Below are positions 1 to 5,826 of a stretch of DNA of 14,951 nucleotides, in pieces (the first letter of the stretch is position 1; every line of letters begins with the position of its first letter). The notes under the pieces are model-generated. The model saw nothing but the letters and a program-made list of their open reading frames with translations, was not told where the DNA came from and ran no database searches. A program made the position numbers and the translations under genes. This stretch comes from CAZQKE01 sp964593865. GTDB taxonomy: Bacteria; Chloroflexota; Anaerolineae; JAAYZQ01. The stretch spans positions 1 to 14,951 of the forward strand of contig CAZQKE010000002.1 of the NCBI GenBank assembly GCA_964593865.1, written 5' to 3'.

Positions 1-540
1 GCCCCGCACCAGGCGGGCGCGTTCCGGCCCGGCGGGGACGCCTAACGCTTCGGCCCGCTCCACCAAAAAGGGCCGCCGTGCCTTTTCCTGAAAGATAAAG
101 CCAAAGTTGCCCGGCCCCCGATGGGTGACGGGAAAGGCGACAACCTGGAACGAGTCGTCGCCCAGGACGACGCCCGGCTTGAGGTCGCGCAGCAACAGGC
201 GCAAGGGGGGACGGTGGCGGCCAAAGGCGACGCGCATCAACGCCTCTACCCGGTCCAACGCCCATTTGCCGCCAAAGATCTCCATCCGGTCGATCATCTC
301 CCAGCGGGAAAAGGTGGAGGCCAGCCCGGCCAGGCCCAGGATGTGGTCCAGGTGGCCGTGGGTCAGCAGGACGCGGTTCAGACGGCGGAAACCCAACCCA
401 CTGCGCAGTAGCTGGCGTTGGGTCCCTTCGCCGCAATCCACCAGGAAGCGGTATTCTCTGTGCATGACGACCGCCGCCGGCAGTCCCCGTTGGATCGAGG
501 GCGCAGAAGCCGAAGTACCCAGGAAGACGATCTCAAACAT
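1..540 (-). CDS. rnz: Ribonuclease Z (5' part; gene runs off the left edge)
   Basis: Metallo-beta-lactamase-fold endonuclease that trims the 3' trailer of tRNA precursors in the cytoplasm. The first 180 residues are visible and the frame stays open to base 1; family members are about 305-320 aa, so roughly 40% is missing. The protein opens with MFEIVFLGTSASAPS, the typical RNase Z first strand. The zinc-binding HxHxDH motif is present as HGHLDH at residues 61-66, matching its usual position in bacterial RNase Z. A VDCGEGTQ segment (about 34-41) and a GVPAGPERARL segment near the window edge also fit the family. The ATG at 538-540 is chosen because the conserved N-terminus starts there. No Shine-Dalgarno is visible, and the promoter -10 box ends only 6 nt upstream, so the mRNA is probably leaderless. 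It diverges from acpP. Confidence 0.93.
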   Translation of the reverse strand, partial: MFEIVFLGTSASAPSIQRGLPAAVVMHREYRFLVDCGEGTQRQLLRSGLGFRRLNRVLLTHGHLDHILGLAGLASTFSRWEMIDRMEIFGGKWALDRVEALMRVAFGRHRPPLRLLLRDLKPGVVLGDDSFQVVAFPVTHRGPGNFGFIFQEKARRPFLVERAEALGVPAGPERARLVRG

Positions 541-546
541 GGGTGA

Positions 547-575
547 ATTGTAGCACAAAAGGGCCGGTTGTCCAA
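547..575 (-). promoter_or_regulatory. Sigma70-type promoter of rnz, leaderless arrangement
   Basis: On the minus strand TTGGAC (570-575) and TACAAT (547-552) are separated by exactly 17 bp, and the -10 is extended (TGcTACAAT). The -10 box ends 6 nt before the rnz ATG at 540, so the expected transcription start falls on or next to the start codon. Confidence 0.75.
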
Positions 576-646
576 CTTTATCCGGATAGGTTGGGAAGGC
601 GAGAGTGTTCTCTGTTTTTTTTCTCCGTTGCCGTCGGTTTGCCCAT

Positions 647-675
647 TTGACGCCTTGCCCGTTCTGTGCTACAAT
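647..675 (+). promoter_or_regulatory. Sigma70-type promoter of acpP
   Basis: TTGACG (647-652) and TACAAT (670-675) with a 17 bp spacer, again with an extended -10 (TGcTACAAT). Transcription should start near 682, giving a leader of about 85 nt before acpP. The region from 541 to 646 between the two divergent promoters holds no gene. Confidence 0.8.
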
Positions 676-681
676 TGGAGG

Positions 682-766
682 GTGTGTGCTGCTGACAAGC
701 CACCTTTCCGCCAAGGCCGCAGCAGGTGCGAGGCAGCCGTAAATATCACATAGGAGGAAGGTAGAA
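682..766 (+). promoter_or_regulatory. Structured 5' leader of acpP with strong ribosome binding site
   Basis: The predicted leader contains the inverted repeat TGCTGC (687-692) / GCAGCA (719-724), with an inner GCC (699-701) / GGC (715-717) pairing. It then turns A/T-rich and ends with AGGAGG (752-757), 9 nt before the ATG. The hairpin could affect mRNA stability or translation. I do not recognise a known riboswitch in it. Confidence 0.4.
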
Positions 767-1030
767 ATGAGTGAAGGCAAGCTCTCCCGCGAAGAAATGT
801 TCCTCAAGATCCGAGACATCATCGTAGACCAGTTGGGCGTGGACGAGGATCAGGTGACGGAGGATGCCCGCTTCCGCGAGGACTTGGAGGCAGACTCGCT
901 GGACCTGGTCGAGCTGATCATGGCGTTCGAAGATGAGTTTGGCGGCGAAATCTCGGACGAAGAAGCACAGCAGATCAAAACCGTAGGGCAAGCCCTGGAC
1001 TACCTGGAACAGCGGCAGGCCGAGCTTTAG
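767..1030 (+). CDS. acpP: Acyl carrier protein
   Basis: Small acidic cytoplasmic carrier of fatty-acyl intermediates; the acyl chain is held on a 4'-phosphopantetheine arm. The protein is 87 aa, slightly longer than the usual 77-80 aa owing to a short N-terminal extension. The attachment motif is DSLDLVEL with the modified serine at residue 44, followed by the helix-III region (MAFEDEFGGEISDEEAQQI) typical of type II ACPs. The start ATG has AGGAGG 9 nt upstream. It sits alone behind its own promoter and is followed by a strong hairpin, so it looks monocistronic; no other fatty-acid synthesis gene is in view. Confidence 0.96.
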   Translation: MSEGKLSREEMFLKIRDIIVDQLGVDEDQVTEDARFREDLEADSLDLVELIMAFEDEFGGEISDEEAQQIKTVGQALDYLEQRQAEL

Positions 1031-1065
1031 CCGGTGATGTTTGGCAGACCGCCCTTGTTTGAGGC

Positions 1066-1110
1066 CAAAGACGCCGGTGATTGATCGCTCATCAATCTCC
1101 GGCGTCTTTG
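1066..1110 (+). terminator. Hairpin terminator downstream of acpP
   Basis: A 12 bp perfect stem (1066-1077 with 1099-1110, CAAAGACGCCGG pairing CCGGCGTCTTTG) is followed by one T-T mismatch and a 7 bp perfect inner stem (GATTGAT 1079-1085 with ATCAATC 1091-1097) around a CGCTC loop. The U-tract is weak (TCTTTGTG) and lies mostly within the stem. It is probably an intrinsic terminator of acpP that also acts on the opposite strand, where TTTG again follows the stem. Confidence 0.75.
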
Positions 1111-1122
1111 TGTATGTGCCAA

Positions 1123-1749
1123 ATGGGCAACGCTCCCTCTGTACCCCAGGTCAGCGCCGTCATCCTGGCCGGAGGGCAGAGTCGGCGGCTGGGCCGCGAC
1201 AAAGCCCTCTTGGAAGTTGAGGGGCATCCCCTGCTAACGCGCACCGTCCATACCCTTACGGCCCTGAGCGACGATCTGATCGTCGTCACCAACCACGCGG
1301 CCCGCTACCGAGCACTGACCCTCCCGGTCCGTTTCGTGGCCGATGTGAGACCGGGGACCGGTTCCCTAATGGGGATCTATTCCGGCTTGCAGGCTGCGCG
1401 TTACCCCTATGCCCTGGCCGTGGCCTGCGATATGCCCTTTCTCAACCAAGCGTTGCTGCGTTATTTGCTTTCCCTGGCCGGGGACTATGACGTGGTTATC
1501 CCCCGGTACGGCGGTCTGCCGGAACCCCTCCACGCCGTCTACAGCCGGGCATGTTTGCCTGCCATGTGGCGCGTACTGGAAAAGGGCAAGCGGCAGATCG
1601 TTGCTTTTTTTGATCGGGTAAAGGTCCGTTGGGTGGAGGAGGCCGAGATCGCCCCCTTTGATCCCCAGGGGCTTTCTTTCCTCAACATCAACACCCCGCA
1701 GGACTGGGAGCAGGTGCAGCAAATGCTCAAGCCATCCGCCGCCCGGTAA
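1123..1749 (+). CDS. mobA: Molybdenum cofactor guanylyltransferase
   Basis: Transfers GMP from GTP to molybdopterin to form the guanine dinucleotide cofactor used by DMSO-reductase-family enzymes. From the ATG at 1123 the product is 208 aa, normal for MobA. The nucleotide-binding signature is clear: LAGGQSRRLGRDKALL (about residues 15-30, with the family's Arg and Lys), and the metal-binding aspartate lies in VACDMPFL (Asp103). The start is uncertain. The frame is open back to a TTG at 1081, but that lies inside the acpP terminator hairpin. ATGs at 1114 and 1123 are both possible, neither has a Shine-Dalgarno, and 1123 leaves a typical short N-terminus. It is followed after 108 bp by hypE. 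MobA is favoured over the related MocA by the overall motif set. Confidence 0.85.
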   Translation: MGNAPSVPQVSAVILAGGQSRRLGRDKALLEVEGHPLLTRTVHTLTALSDDLIVVTNHAARYRALTLPVRFVADVRPGTGSLMGIYSGLQAARYPYALAVACDMPFLNQALLRYLLSLAGDYDVVIPRYGGLPEPLHAVYSRACLPAMWRVLEKGKRQIVAFFDRVKVRWVEEAEIAPFDPQGLSFLNINTPQDWEQVQQMLKPSAAR

Positions 1750-1857
1750 GACGATGTTCACACCCCATCGGCGCAGGCCGGGGACAACGGAGCACTTGTG
1801 CGGCAAAATATCGGCAGGCCCGCACCGAGCAAGGAAGGATTGTTTTGGAAGGATTCC

Positions 1858-2892
1858 ATGAGCGATGATGTAATCTTGCTGGCTCACGGTTCCGGCGGTA
1901 AGCTGAGTCACGACCTGATAGTTCGTCTTTTCGCCCACTACTTTGGCAACTCCACCATGGACGATTCTGCAGTCCTGGACTTGGGACCTGGGGGAAAAAA
2001 CCACCCATCCTCGGCTCCCCGCCTTGCCTTCTCCACGGATTCCTATGTCATTCACCCCCTGTTTTTCCCAGGGGGAAACATCGGCAAGCTGGCCGTATGC
2101 GGGACGGTCAACGACGTGAGCATGAGCGGCGCGATGCCTTTGTGGTTGAGTGCAGGGTTTATCATTGAGGAAGGGCTGCCTTTGGCCGATCTAGAGCGGA
2201 TCGTTGCCTCCATGGCCGAGACTGCGGAACAAGCAGGCGTGCGGATCGTGACCGGCGATACCAAAGTAGTGGACCGGGGCAGCGCGGATAAGCTCTTTAT
2301 CAATACGGCAGGGGTCGGCTTGATCCCACCCGGTATCACCATTGCCGGCAATCGCGCCCGCCCCGGCGACGTTGTGCTCCTGAGCGGGACCATCGGCGAT
2401 CACGGGATGACGATCCTGACTCGGCGAGAGGGATTGCAGTTTGACGGCTCCTTGGTCAGCGATTGCGCCCCACTCAACGGCCTGGTGGCCGACCTGCTGG
2501 CCGCCTTGCCCGCAGAAGCGATCCGCTGTCTGCGCGATCCCACCCGCGGCGGCCTGGCAACGGCCCTCAACGAGCTGGCCGACAGCTCCGGCGTCGGCAT
2601 CGAAATTGAAGAGGCGGCGATTCCGGTGCGGGAGGCGGTGCGCGGCGCGTGCGAGCTGCTGGGGCTGGACCCTCTCTATGTGGCGAACGAGGGCAAACTG
2701 ATAGCCATTGTCGCGCCTACGGTTGCAGAGAAGGCATTGACCGTCCTCCGCGCCCACAAGTACGGACGGGAAGCGGCGATCATTGGCCGCGTGACGGCAG
2801 AGCATCCCGGACGCCTTGTCCTCAAAACGGCCCTGGGCGCCCGCCGCTTGGTGGACATGTTGGTCGGTGAGCAATTGCCGCGCATCTGCTGA
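1858..2892 (+). CDS. hypE: Hydrogenase maturation protein HypE (carbamoyl dehydratase)
   Basis: HypE receives a carbamoyl group from HypF on its C-terminal cysteine and dehydrates it with ATP to a thiocyanate, the source of the CN ligands of the NiFe-hydrogenase iron. The 344 aa product opens with the family sequence LAHGSGGK, carries DPTRGGLATALNELA and YVANEGKL blocks of the PurM/AIR-synthase fold, and ends in PRIC, placing the reactive cysteine (Cys344) as last residue. The ATG at 1858 is chosen because the conserved N-terminus starts there and GGAAGGA lies just upstream (1847-1853); an in-frame GTG at 1798 would add 20 unconserved residues. Its partner hypF is in this window, about 4.6 kb away on the other strand; hypA-D and hydrogenase subunits are not. 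Confidence 0.96.
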   Translation: MSDDVILLAHGSGGKLSHDLIVRLFAHYFGNSTMDDSAVLDLGPGGKNHPSSAPRLAFSTDSYVIHPLFFPGGNIGKLAVCGTVNDVSMSGAMPLWLSAGFIIEEGLPLADLERIVASMAETAEQAGVRIVTGDTKVVDRGSADKLFINTAGVGLIPPGITIAGNRARPGDVVLLSGTIGDHGMTILTRREGLQFDGSLVSDCAPLNGLVADLLAALPAEAIRCLRDPTRGGLATALNELADSSGVGIEIEEAAIPVREAVRGACELLGLDPLYVANEGKLIAIVAPTVAEKALTVLRAHKYGREAAIIGRVTAEHPGRLVLKTALGARRLVDMLVGEQLPRIC

Positions 2893-2900
2893 TTCCCACA

Positions 2901-2957
2901 CCGGTTCAGGGCATCTATCCCTCGCCCTCTTGTGGCCGCGATAGATCCTCCAACCGG
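2901..2957 (+). other. Imperfect stem-loop 8 nt after the hypE stop codon
   Basis: Nested inverted repeats: CCGGTT (2901-2906) with AACCGG (2952-2957), AGG (2908-2910) with CCT (2947-2949), and ATCTATC (2913-2919) with GATAGAT (2940-2946). There is no U-tract, so it is not a classic intrinsic terminator. It may protect the 3' end of the hypE mRNA or act in factor-dependent termination. Confidence 0.4.
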
Positions 2958-3130
2958 GCATCGTTGAGCACCGGCATTCGCCCGCCCGGCCGCGGCAATA
3001 GACCACATTCCCTTGACCTCCCCCTAACGCCCTCAGTACCCGCTCCGGAAGCACGACGGCGTTGTCACCGCAAATACGGACGCCATCCCCCGCGGGCCAT
3101 CGTAGTGCCGCCGCGGATCACAGATCCCAC

Positions 3131-3169
3131 CCTGCGTCATCCGGCGCAGGATGTGCTTGAGCCTTTTTT
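3131..3169 (+). terminator. Weak candidate terminator upstream of the tRNA
   Basis: CCTGCG (3131-3136) pairs with CGCAGG (3145-3150) around an 8 nt loop, and a run of six T follows at 3164-3169. The 13 nt gap between stem and T-run is long for an intrinsic terminator, so confidence is low. Confidence 0.3.
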
Positions 3170-3232
3170 GAGGTATTCGGGAACGTATTCGGAACGCAAT
3201 AAGCAGATAAGCAGCACTGCCCGATTTTGGAT

Positions 3233-3261
3233 TTGGCGCAGCAGGGCAATGATGGTATAAT
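3233..3261 (+). promoter_or_regulatory. Promoter of the tRNA-Ser gene
   Basis: TTGGCG (3233-3238), 17 bp spacer, perfect TATAAT (3256-3261). Transcription would start near 3268, only about 5 nt before the mature 5' end of the tRNA. Confidence 0.8.
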
Positions 3262-3272
3262 AGCCCTGCCGC

Positions 3273-3362
3273 GGAGAGGTAGCATAGTCCGGTCTAATGC
3301 GCACGATTGGAAATCGTGTGAGGGTAACACCTCCGTGGGTTCAAATCCCACCCTCTCCGCCA
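3273..3362 (+). tRNA. tRNA-Ser (anticodon GGA)
   Basis: Class II tRNA. The acceptor stem is GGAGAGG (3273-3279) with CCTCTCC (3352-3358); G3359 is the serine-type discriminator and CCA (3360-3362) is encoded. The anticodon arm CACGA-TTGGAAA-TCGTG gives anticodon GGA at 3309-3311, reading UCC and UCU. The long variable arm (GAGG...CCTC) is typical of tRNA-Ser, and the T arm is GTGGG-TTCAAAT-CCCAC. The 90 nt length fits the class. It has its own promoter and terminator. Confidence 0.96.
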
Positions 3363-3366
3363 ATGG

Positions 3367-3400
3367 AAACGCCGCAGGGGGTACATCCCTGCGGCGTTTT
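3367..3400 (+). terminator. Terminator after tRNA-Ser, probably bidirectional
   Basis: A perfect 13 bp stem (3367-3379 with 3387-3399, AAACGCCGCAGGG pairing CCCTGCGGCGTTT) with a 7 nt loop, ending in TTTT. The reverse strand also ends in TTT, so it can serve the convergent DUF3786 gene as well. Confidence 0.88.
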
Positions 3401-3422
3401 GCTACGGGCGTGATGCCCAACT

Positions 3423-4073
3423 TCACTTGGCAGCGCGGATGAGGCGCCCGGCAAGGATCCCGGCAAGCACGGCCAGATCCTCGGTGGGCAGGTAGTGGCC
3501 GATGGCTGCGTCAAAGAGGATGTTGACCTCCGCCGGGAATTCCTCATCGGCCAGATGGAGGACGACGGCCAACCAAACGCGGGGCAGCAGGCGGAAAAGA
3601 AAAGAGTAGTCGCCAAAGGTCAAAGGCTCACCGCCCAGGGCGCGGGCAGCTGCCTCAAACGCGGCTCCATCTTGCCCAAAAGCGCGGGCCAACCGCAAAG
3701 AGGCCCGTCCTCGGAAAGCGGCTTCATACCCCAAACCGCCGGGCAGGTTGCGGAAGGCGATCCAGCGGTCGGCCAGGGGGGTTCCATCGGCCCGAAGGAG
3801 GTAGTGAAGCAAGAGGATGCGGGTAGCGATGTCGGCCTCTTGGCCGTCGGCAGCGCGCTTTGCTTGGCCGTCGGGCCAGGTGACGTTGTAGATCCGACCG
3901 AAAAAAGGGATCTGAAAATATCCGCCTGCTTGAGGGTTTTGTTCATCGTTGGGGTGATAGGTCACGGCAGCACGGGCGGCAGCGTGCAGAGGGTGCAGGT
4001 TGCCCAGCTCCTGCAACGCTTTTTCCAGTGCCGGACCGTATGTTTCCTCCGGTGTGCGTGGTTTAGGTTGCAT
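3423..4073 (-). CDS. DUF3786 domain-containing protein
   Basis: Uncharacterised soluble protein of 216 aa with no signal peptide or membrane segment. It matches the DUF3786 pattern along its length: an IPFFGRIYNVTWP strand early on, then LLLHYLLRADGTPLADRWIAFRNLPGG, the basic RLARAFGQDG block, a LPRVWLAVVLHLADEEFPAEVNILFDAA core, and LPTEDLAVLAGILAGRLI at the end. The ATG at 4073 is chosen because an AGGAGG (4077-4082) precedes it; an upstream in-frame start would add 26 residues read through the intergenic hairpins. It follows korC after 158 bp on the same strand and may be co-transcribed with it. The family's biochemical function is not known to me, so I assign none. Confidence 0.88.
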   Translation of the reverse strand: MQPKPRTPEETYGPALEKALQELGNLHPLHAAARAAVTYHPNDEQNPQAGGYFQIPFFGRIYNVTWPDGQAKRAADGQEADIATRILLLHYLLRADGTPLADRWIAFRNLPGGLGYEAAFRGRASLRLARAFGQDGAAFEAAARALGGEPLTFGDYSFLFRLLPRVWLAVVLHLADEEFPAEVNILFDAAIGHYLPTEDLAVLAGILAGRLIRAAK

Positions 4074-4147
4074 ATTCCTCCTCACGACAAGGGGTGTGTC
4101 CGCATAGCAAATGCTTGGCCGCAGGCCCCGGCGGGATGACTTTTCGC

Positions 4148-4207
4148 GCAAGCCGAGGGGCTTGCTGCTGCCCGGCGCGGGCGGATACCCGGCAAGCCTG
4201 CCGGGCA
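4148..4207 (-). other. Two GC-rich hairpins between korC and the DUF3786 gene
   Basis: The 158 bp gap holds two perfect inverted repeats: GCAAGCC/GGCTTGC (4148-4154 with 4159-4165, 4 nt loop) and TGCCCGGC/GCCGGGCA (4169-4176 with 4200-4207). Neither is followed by a clear U-tract on the minus strand (only AAAA-type sequence). They look like intercistronic mRNA-processing or stabilising structures. Confidence 0.45.
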
Positions 4208-4231
4208 GGGGCGGTCGCGCCGACGGTGCAC

Positions 4232-4816
4232 CTACTCCGACGACTCTTCGCGCAGTCGTTCTGCAGCCCGGAACCCGGCGGCCAGGGCCTTGAGGTTCAT
4301 CTCCTCCGTACCGGCAGGGGCACGGTCGGCCACGGCCCTCTCCAGGGCTTCACGGCTGACGATACCGGTGATGCCGCCGACCAGCCCCAAGGCGGTGATG
4401 CTGGCCGTAATGCGTCGCCCCGTCGCCTCTTCGGCCAGCTCCGTGATAGGCACGGTGATGGCCCTATGGCTGGGGACACGGTGCACGTTGGTAGCGTCTA
4501 CGATGATGTAGCTATCGTCCTTGACCTGGGTGTAAAACTTGTCACAGGCCGCCTGGCTCATGCAGAGCAGCAGGTCGGCTTCCATGACCTTGGGGTAGTC
4601 AATTTCCCCTTGGGCAATGATCACTTCGGACCGGCTGGCTCCTCCCCGTGCTTCGGGACCGTAGCTTTGGGTTTGGACGGCGTTCAGGCCGTCACGGACG
4701 GCAGCTTCGGCCAAGATGACGCCGGCCAAAATCATGCCCTGGCCTCCTTCGCCGGCCAGCCGCGCTTCGAAGCGGTCTTGTAACATCCGCCGCGCTTCCT
4801 GTCGCTGTTCGTCCAT
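4232..4816 (-). CDS. korC: 2-oxoacid:ferredoxin oxidoreductase, gamma subunit
   Basis: Gamma (CoA-proximal) subunit of a cytoplasmic four-subunit oxidoreductase that decarboxylates a 2-oxoacid to acyl-CoA, or the reverse, with ferredoxin as electron carrier. At 194 aa it has the normal length. It shows the family signature GEGGQGMILAGVILAEAA followed by QSYGPEARGGASRSEVIIA near residues 22-67, and VDATNVHRVP in the middle. It is last in the order korD-korA-korB-korC. A 78 nt gap with a hairpin separates it from korB. Confidence 0.93.
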   Translation of the reverse strand: MDEQRQEARRMLQDRFEARLAGEGGQGMILAGVILAEAAVRDGLNAVQTQSYGPEARGGASRSEVIIAQGEIDYPKVMEADLLLCMSQAACDKFYTQVKDDSYIIVDATNVHRVPSHRAITVPITELAEEATGRRITASITALGLVGGITGIVSREALERAVADRAPAGTEEMNLKALAAGFRAAERLREESSE

Positions 4817-4848
4817 ATCAGAACCTCATGACGGCAAATCCCCTTTGC

Positions 4849-4876
4849 CCCCGCCGGGCTGTAATCCCGGCGAGGG
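4849..4876 (-). other. Intercistronic hairpin between korB and korC
   Basis: CGCCGGG (4852-4858) pairs with CCCGGCG (4866-4872) around a 7 nt CTGTAAT loop, extended by CCC/GGG across a bulged A (4873). It has no U-tract. It probably tunes relative subunit mRNA levels by processing or stability (inference). Confidence 0.45.
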
Positions 4877-4894
4877 TTCGTAAGGGCAGATGCG

Positions 4895-5758
4895 CTAGAT
4901 CCAGCCGCGCCGCACCTTCCGTTTGCGGGGCAAGGGAGAGCCGTTGGCTTTGGCGATCACCCGGTCGTACAACTCGGTGAATTCGGGCTTGTCTACGTCA
5001 AGAAAGACTCCCCGCACGATCTTGTTTTGGGGTGGATTCTCCATTTTGGCCGCCGCCTGCAGGGTGATACTGTCCTCCTTGAGCTTCCGCATCATGGCAA
5101 TCGGCGACCTCATGTTGTTGGCCCGGCCAAAGGTGGTATGACAGTAGCTCACCGCTTCAACGACGGCAAAGCCCTTCTTGCTCACCGCCCGCTCTATGAA
5201 TTTGTCCAACTGGGTGACGTGGTAAACGGTGCTGCGGGCCACAAAGGAGGCTCCGGCGGCCATTGCCAGTTCGCAGATGGGGAAAGGCTGCTCAATATGG
5301 CCGTAAGGAGCCGTCGCCGAGATGGAGTCAAGGGGCGTGGTGGGCGATGACTGCCCGCCGGTCATGCCGTAGATGTTGTTGTTGACAACGATGGCGGTGA
5401 TATTGATGTTACGCCGGGCGGCGTGGATAAAGTGATTGCCGCCGATGGCCAACGCATCACCGTCGCCCATGACGACGATGACTTCCATATCGGGCCGGGC
5501 CATCTTTAGGCCGGTAGCAAAGGCCAACGCCCGCCCGTGGGTAGTGTGCATGGTGTTGAAATCCATGTACACCGGCATCCGTCCGGTACAACCGATTCCG
5601 GAAATGATGGCCACATCGTCTTGGTTCAATTCCAACTTTTCCACGGAGCGCAGGATGCTGCCCATGACGATACCGATGCCGCAACCGGCGCACCAAACAT
5701 GGGGAAATTTTTTGTGGTGACGTAGATATTCGTACGTTCCCTGGTTGTGTCGTTTCAT
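4895..5758 (-). CDS. korB: 2-oxoacid:ferredoxin oxidoreductase, beta subunit (TPP-binding)
   Basis: Beta subunit carrying thiamine diphosphate and one [4Fe-4S] cluster. From the ATG at 5758 it is 287 aa, and a GGAG lies upstream. The TPP motif runs from GDGD (residues 98-101) to NNN (126-128), continuing as IYGMTGGQSSPTTP. The four cysteines expected to bind the cluster are visible: Cys23 and Cys26 (CAGC), Cys57 (GIGC) and Cys206 (YCHT). It has no ferredoxin domain of its own, which fits the separate KorD. A longer frame starting at 5788 would add 10 basic residues overlapping a GC-rich hairpin and is less likely. Substrate is probably 2-oxoglutarate, but sequence alone does not exclude other 2-oxoacids. 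Confidence 0.95.
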   Translation of the reverse strand: MKRHNQGTYEYLRHHKKFPHVWCAGCGIGIVMGSILRSVEKLELNQDDVAIISGIGCTGRMPVYMDFNTMHTTHGRALAFATGLKMARPDMEVIVVMGDGDALAIGGNHFIHAARRNINITAIVVNNNIYGMTGGQSSPTTPLDSISATAPYGHIEQPFPICELAMAAGASFVARSTVYHVTQLDKFIERAVSKKGFAVVEAVSYCHTTFGRANNMRSPIAMMRKLKEDSITLQAAAKMENPPQNKIVRGVFLDVDKPEFTELYDRVIAKANGSPLPRKRKVRRGWI

Positions 5759-5826
5759 GATTCGCTCCAAACGCGCGCGTCCCCGCACGGGACCGGGCGC
5801 GAGAAAGGTGGAATCTTGGGTGCGCG

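Larger units (their letters stand above)
2893..3232. other. Gene-free stretch between hypE and the tRNA promoter
   Basis: About 340 bp with no convincing gene on either strand. It holds an imperfect long stem-loop just after the hypE stop (2901-2957: CCGGTT/AACCGG outside, ATCTATC/GATAGAT inside), a small hairpin followed by six T (3131-3169), and a 12 bp tandem near-repeat GTATTCGG(G)AAC at 3173-3196, about 40 bp upstream of the tRNA promoter. Confidence 0.6.

Noticed and set aside
3273..3400. tRNA-Ser 3' end as an integration (att) site for a mobile element
   Set aside because: No integrase and no second copy of the tRNA 3' end was found within the window.
3118..3426. Minus-strand open frame of 102 codons across the tRNA, containing ERVGFEPTEV
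   Set aside because: The GFEPT-like peptide is the well-known artefact of translating the antisense strand of a tRNA T arm; the tRNA-Ser structure explains the DNA fully.
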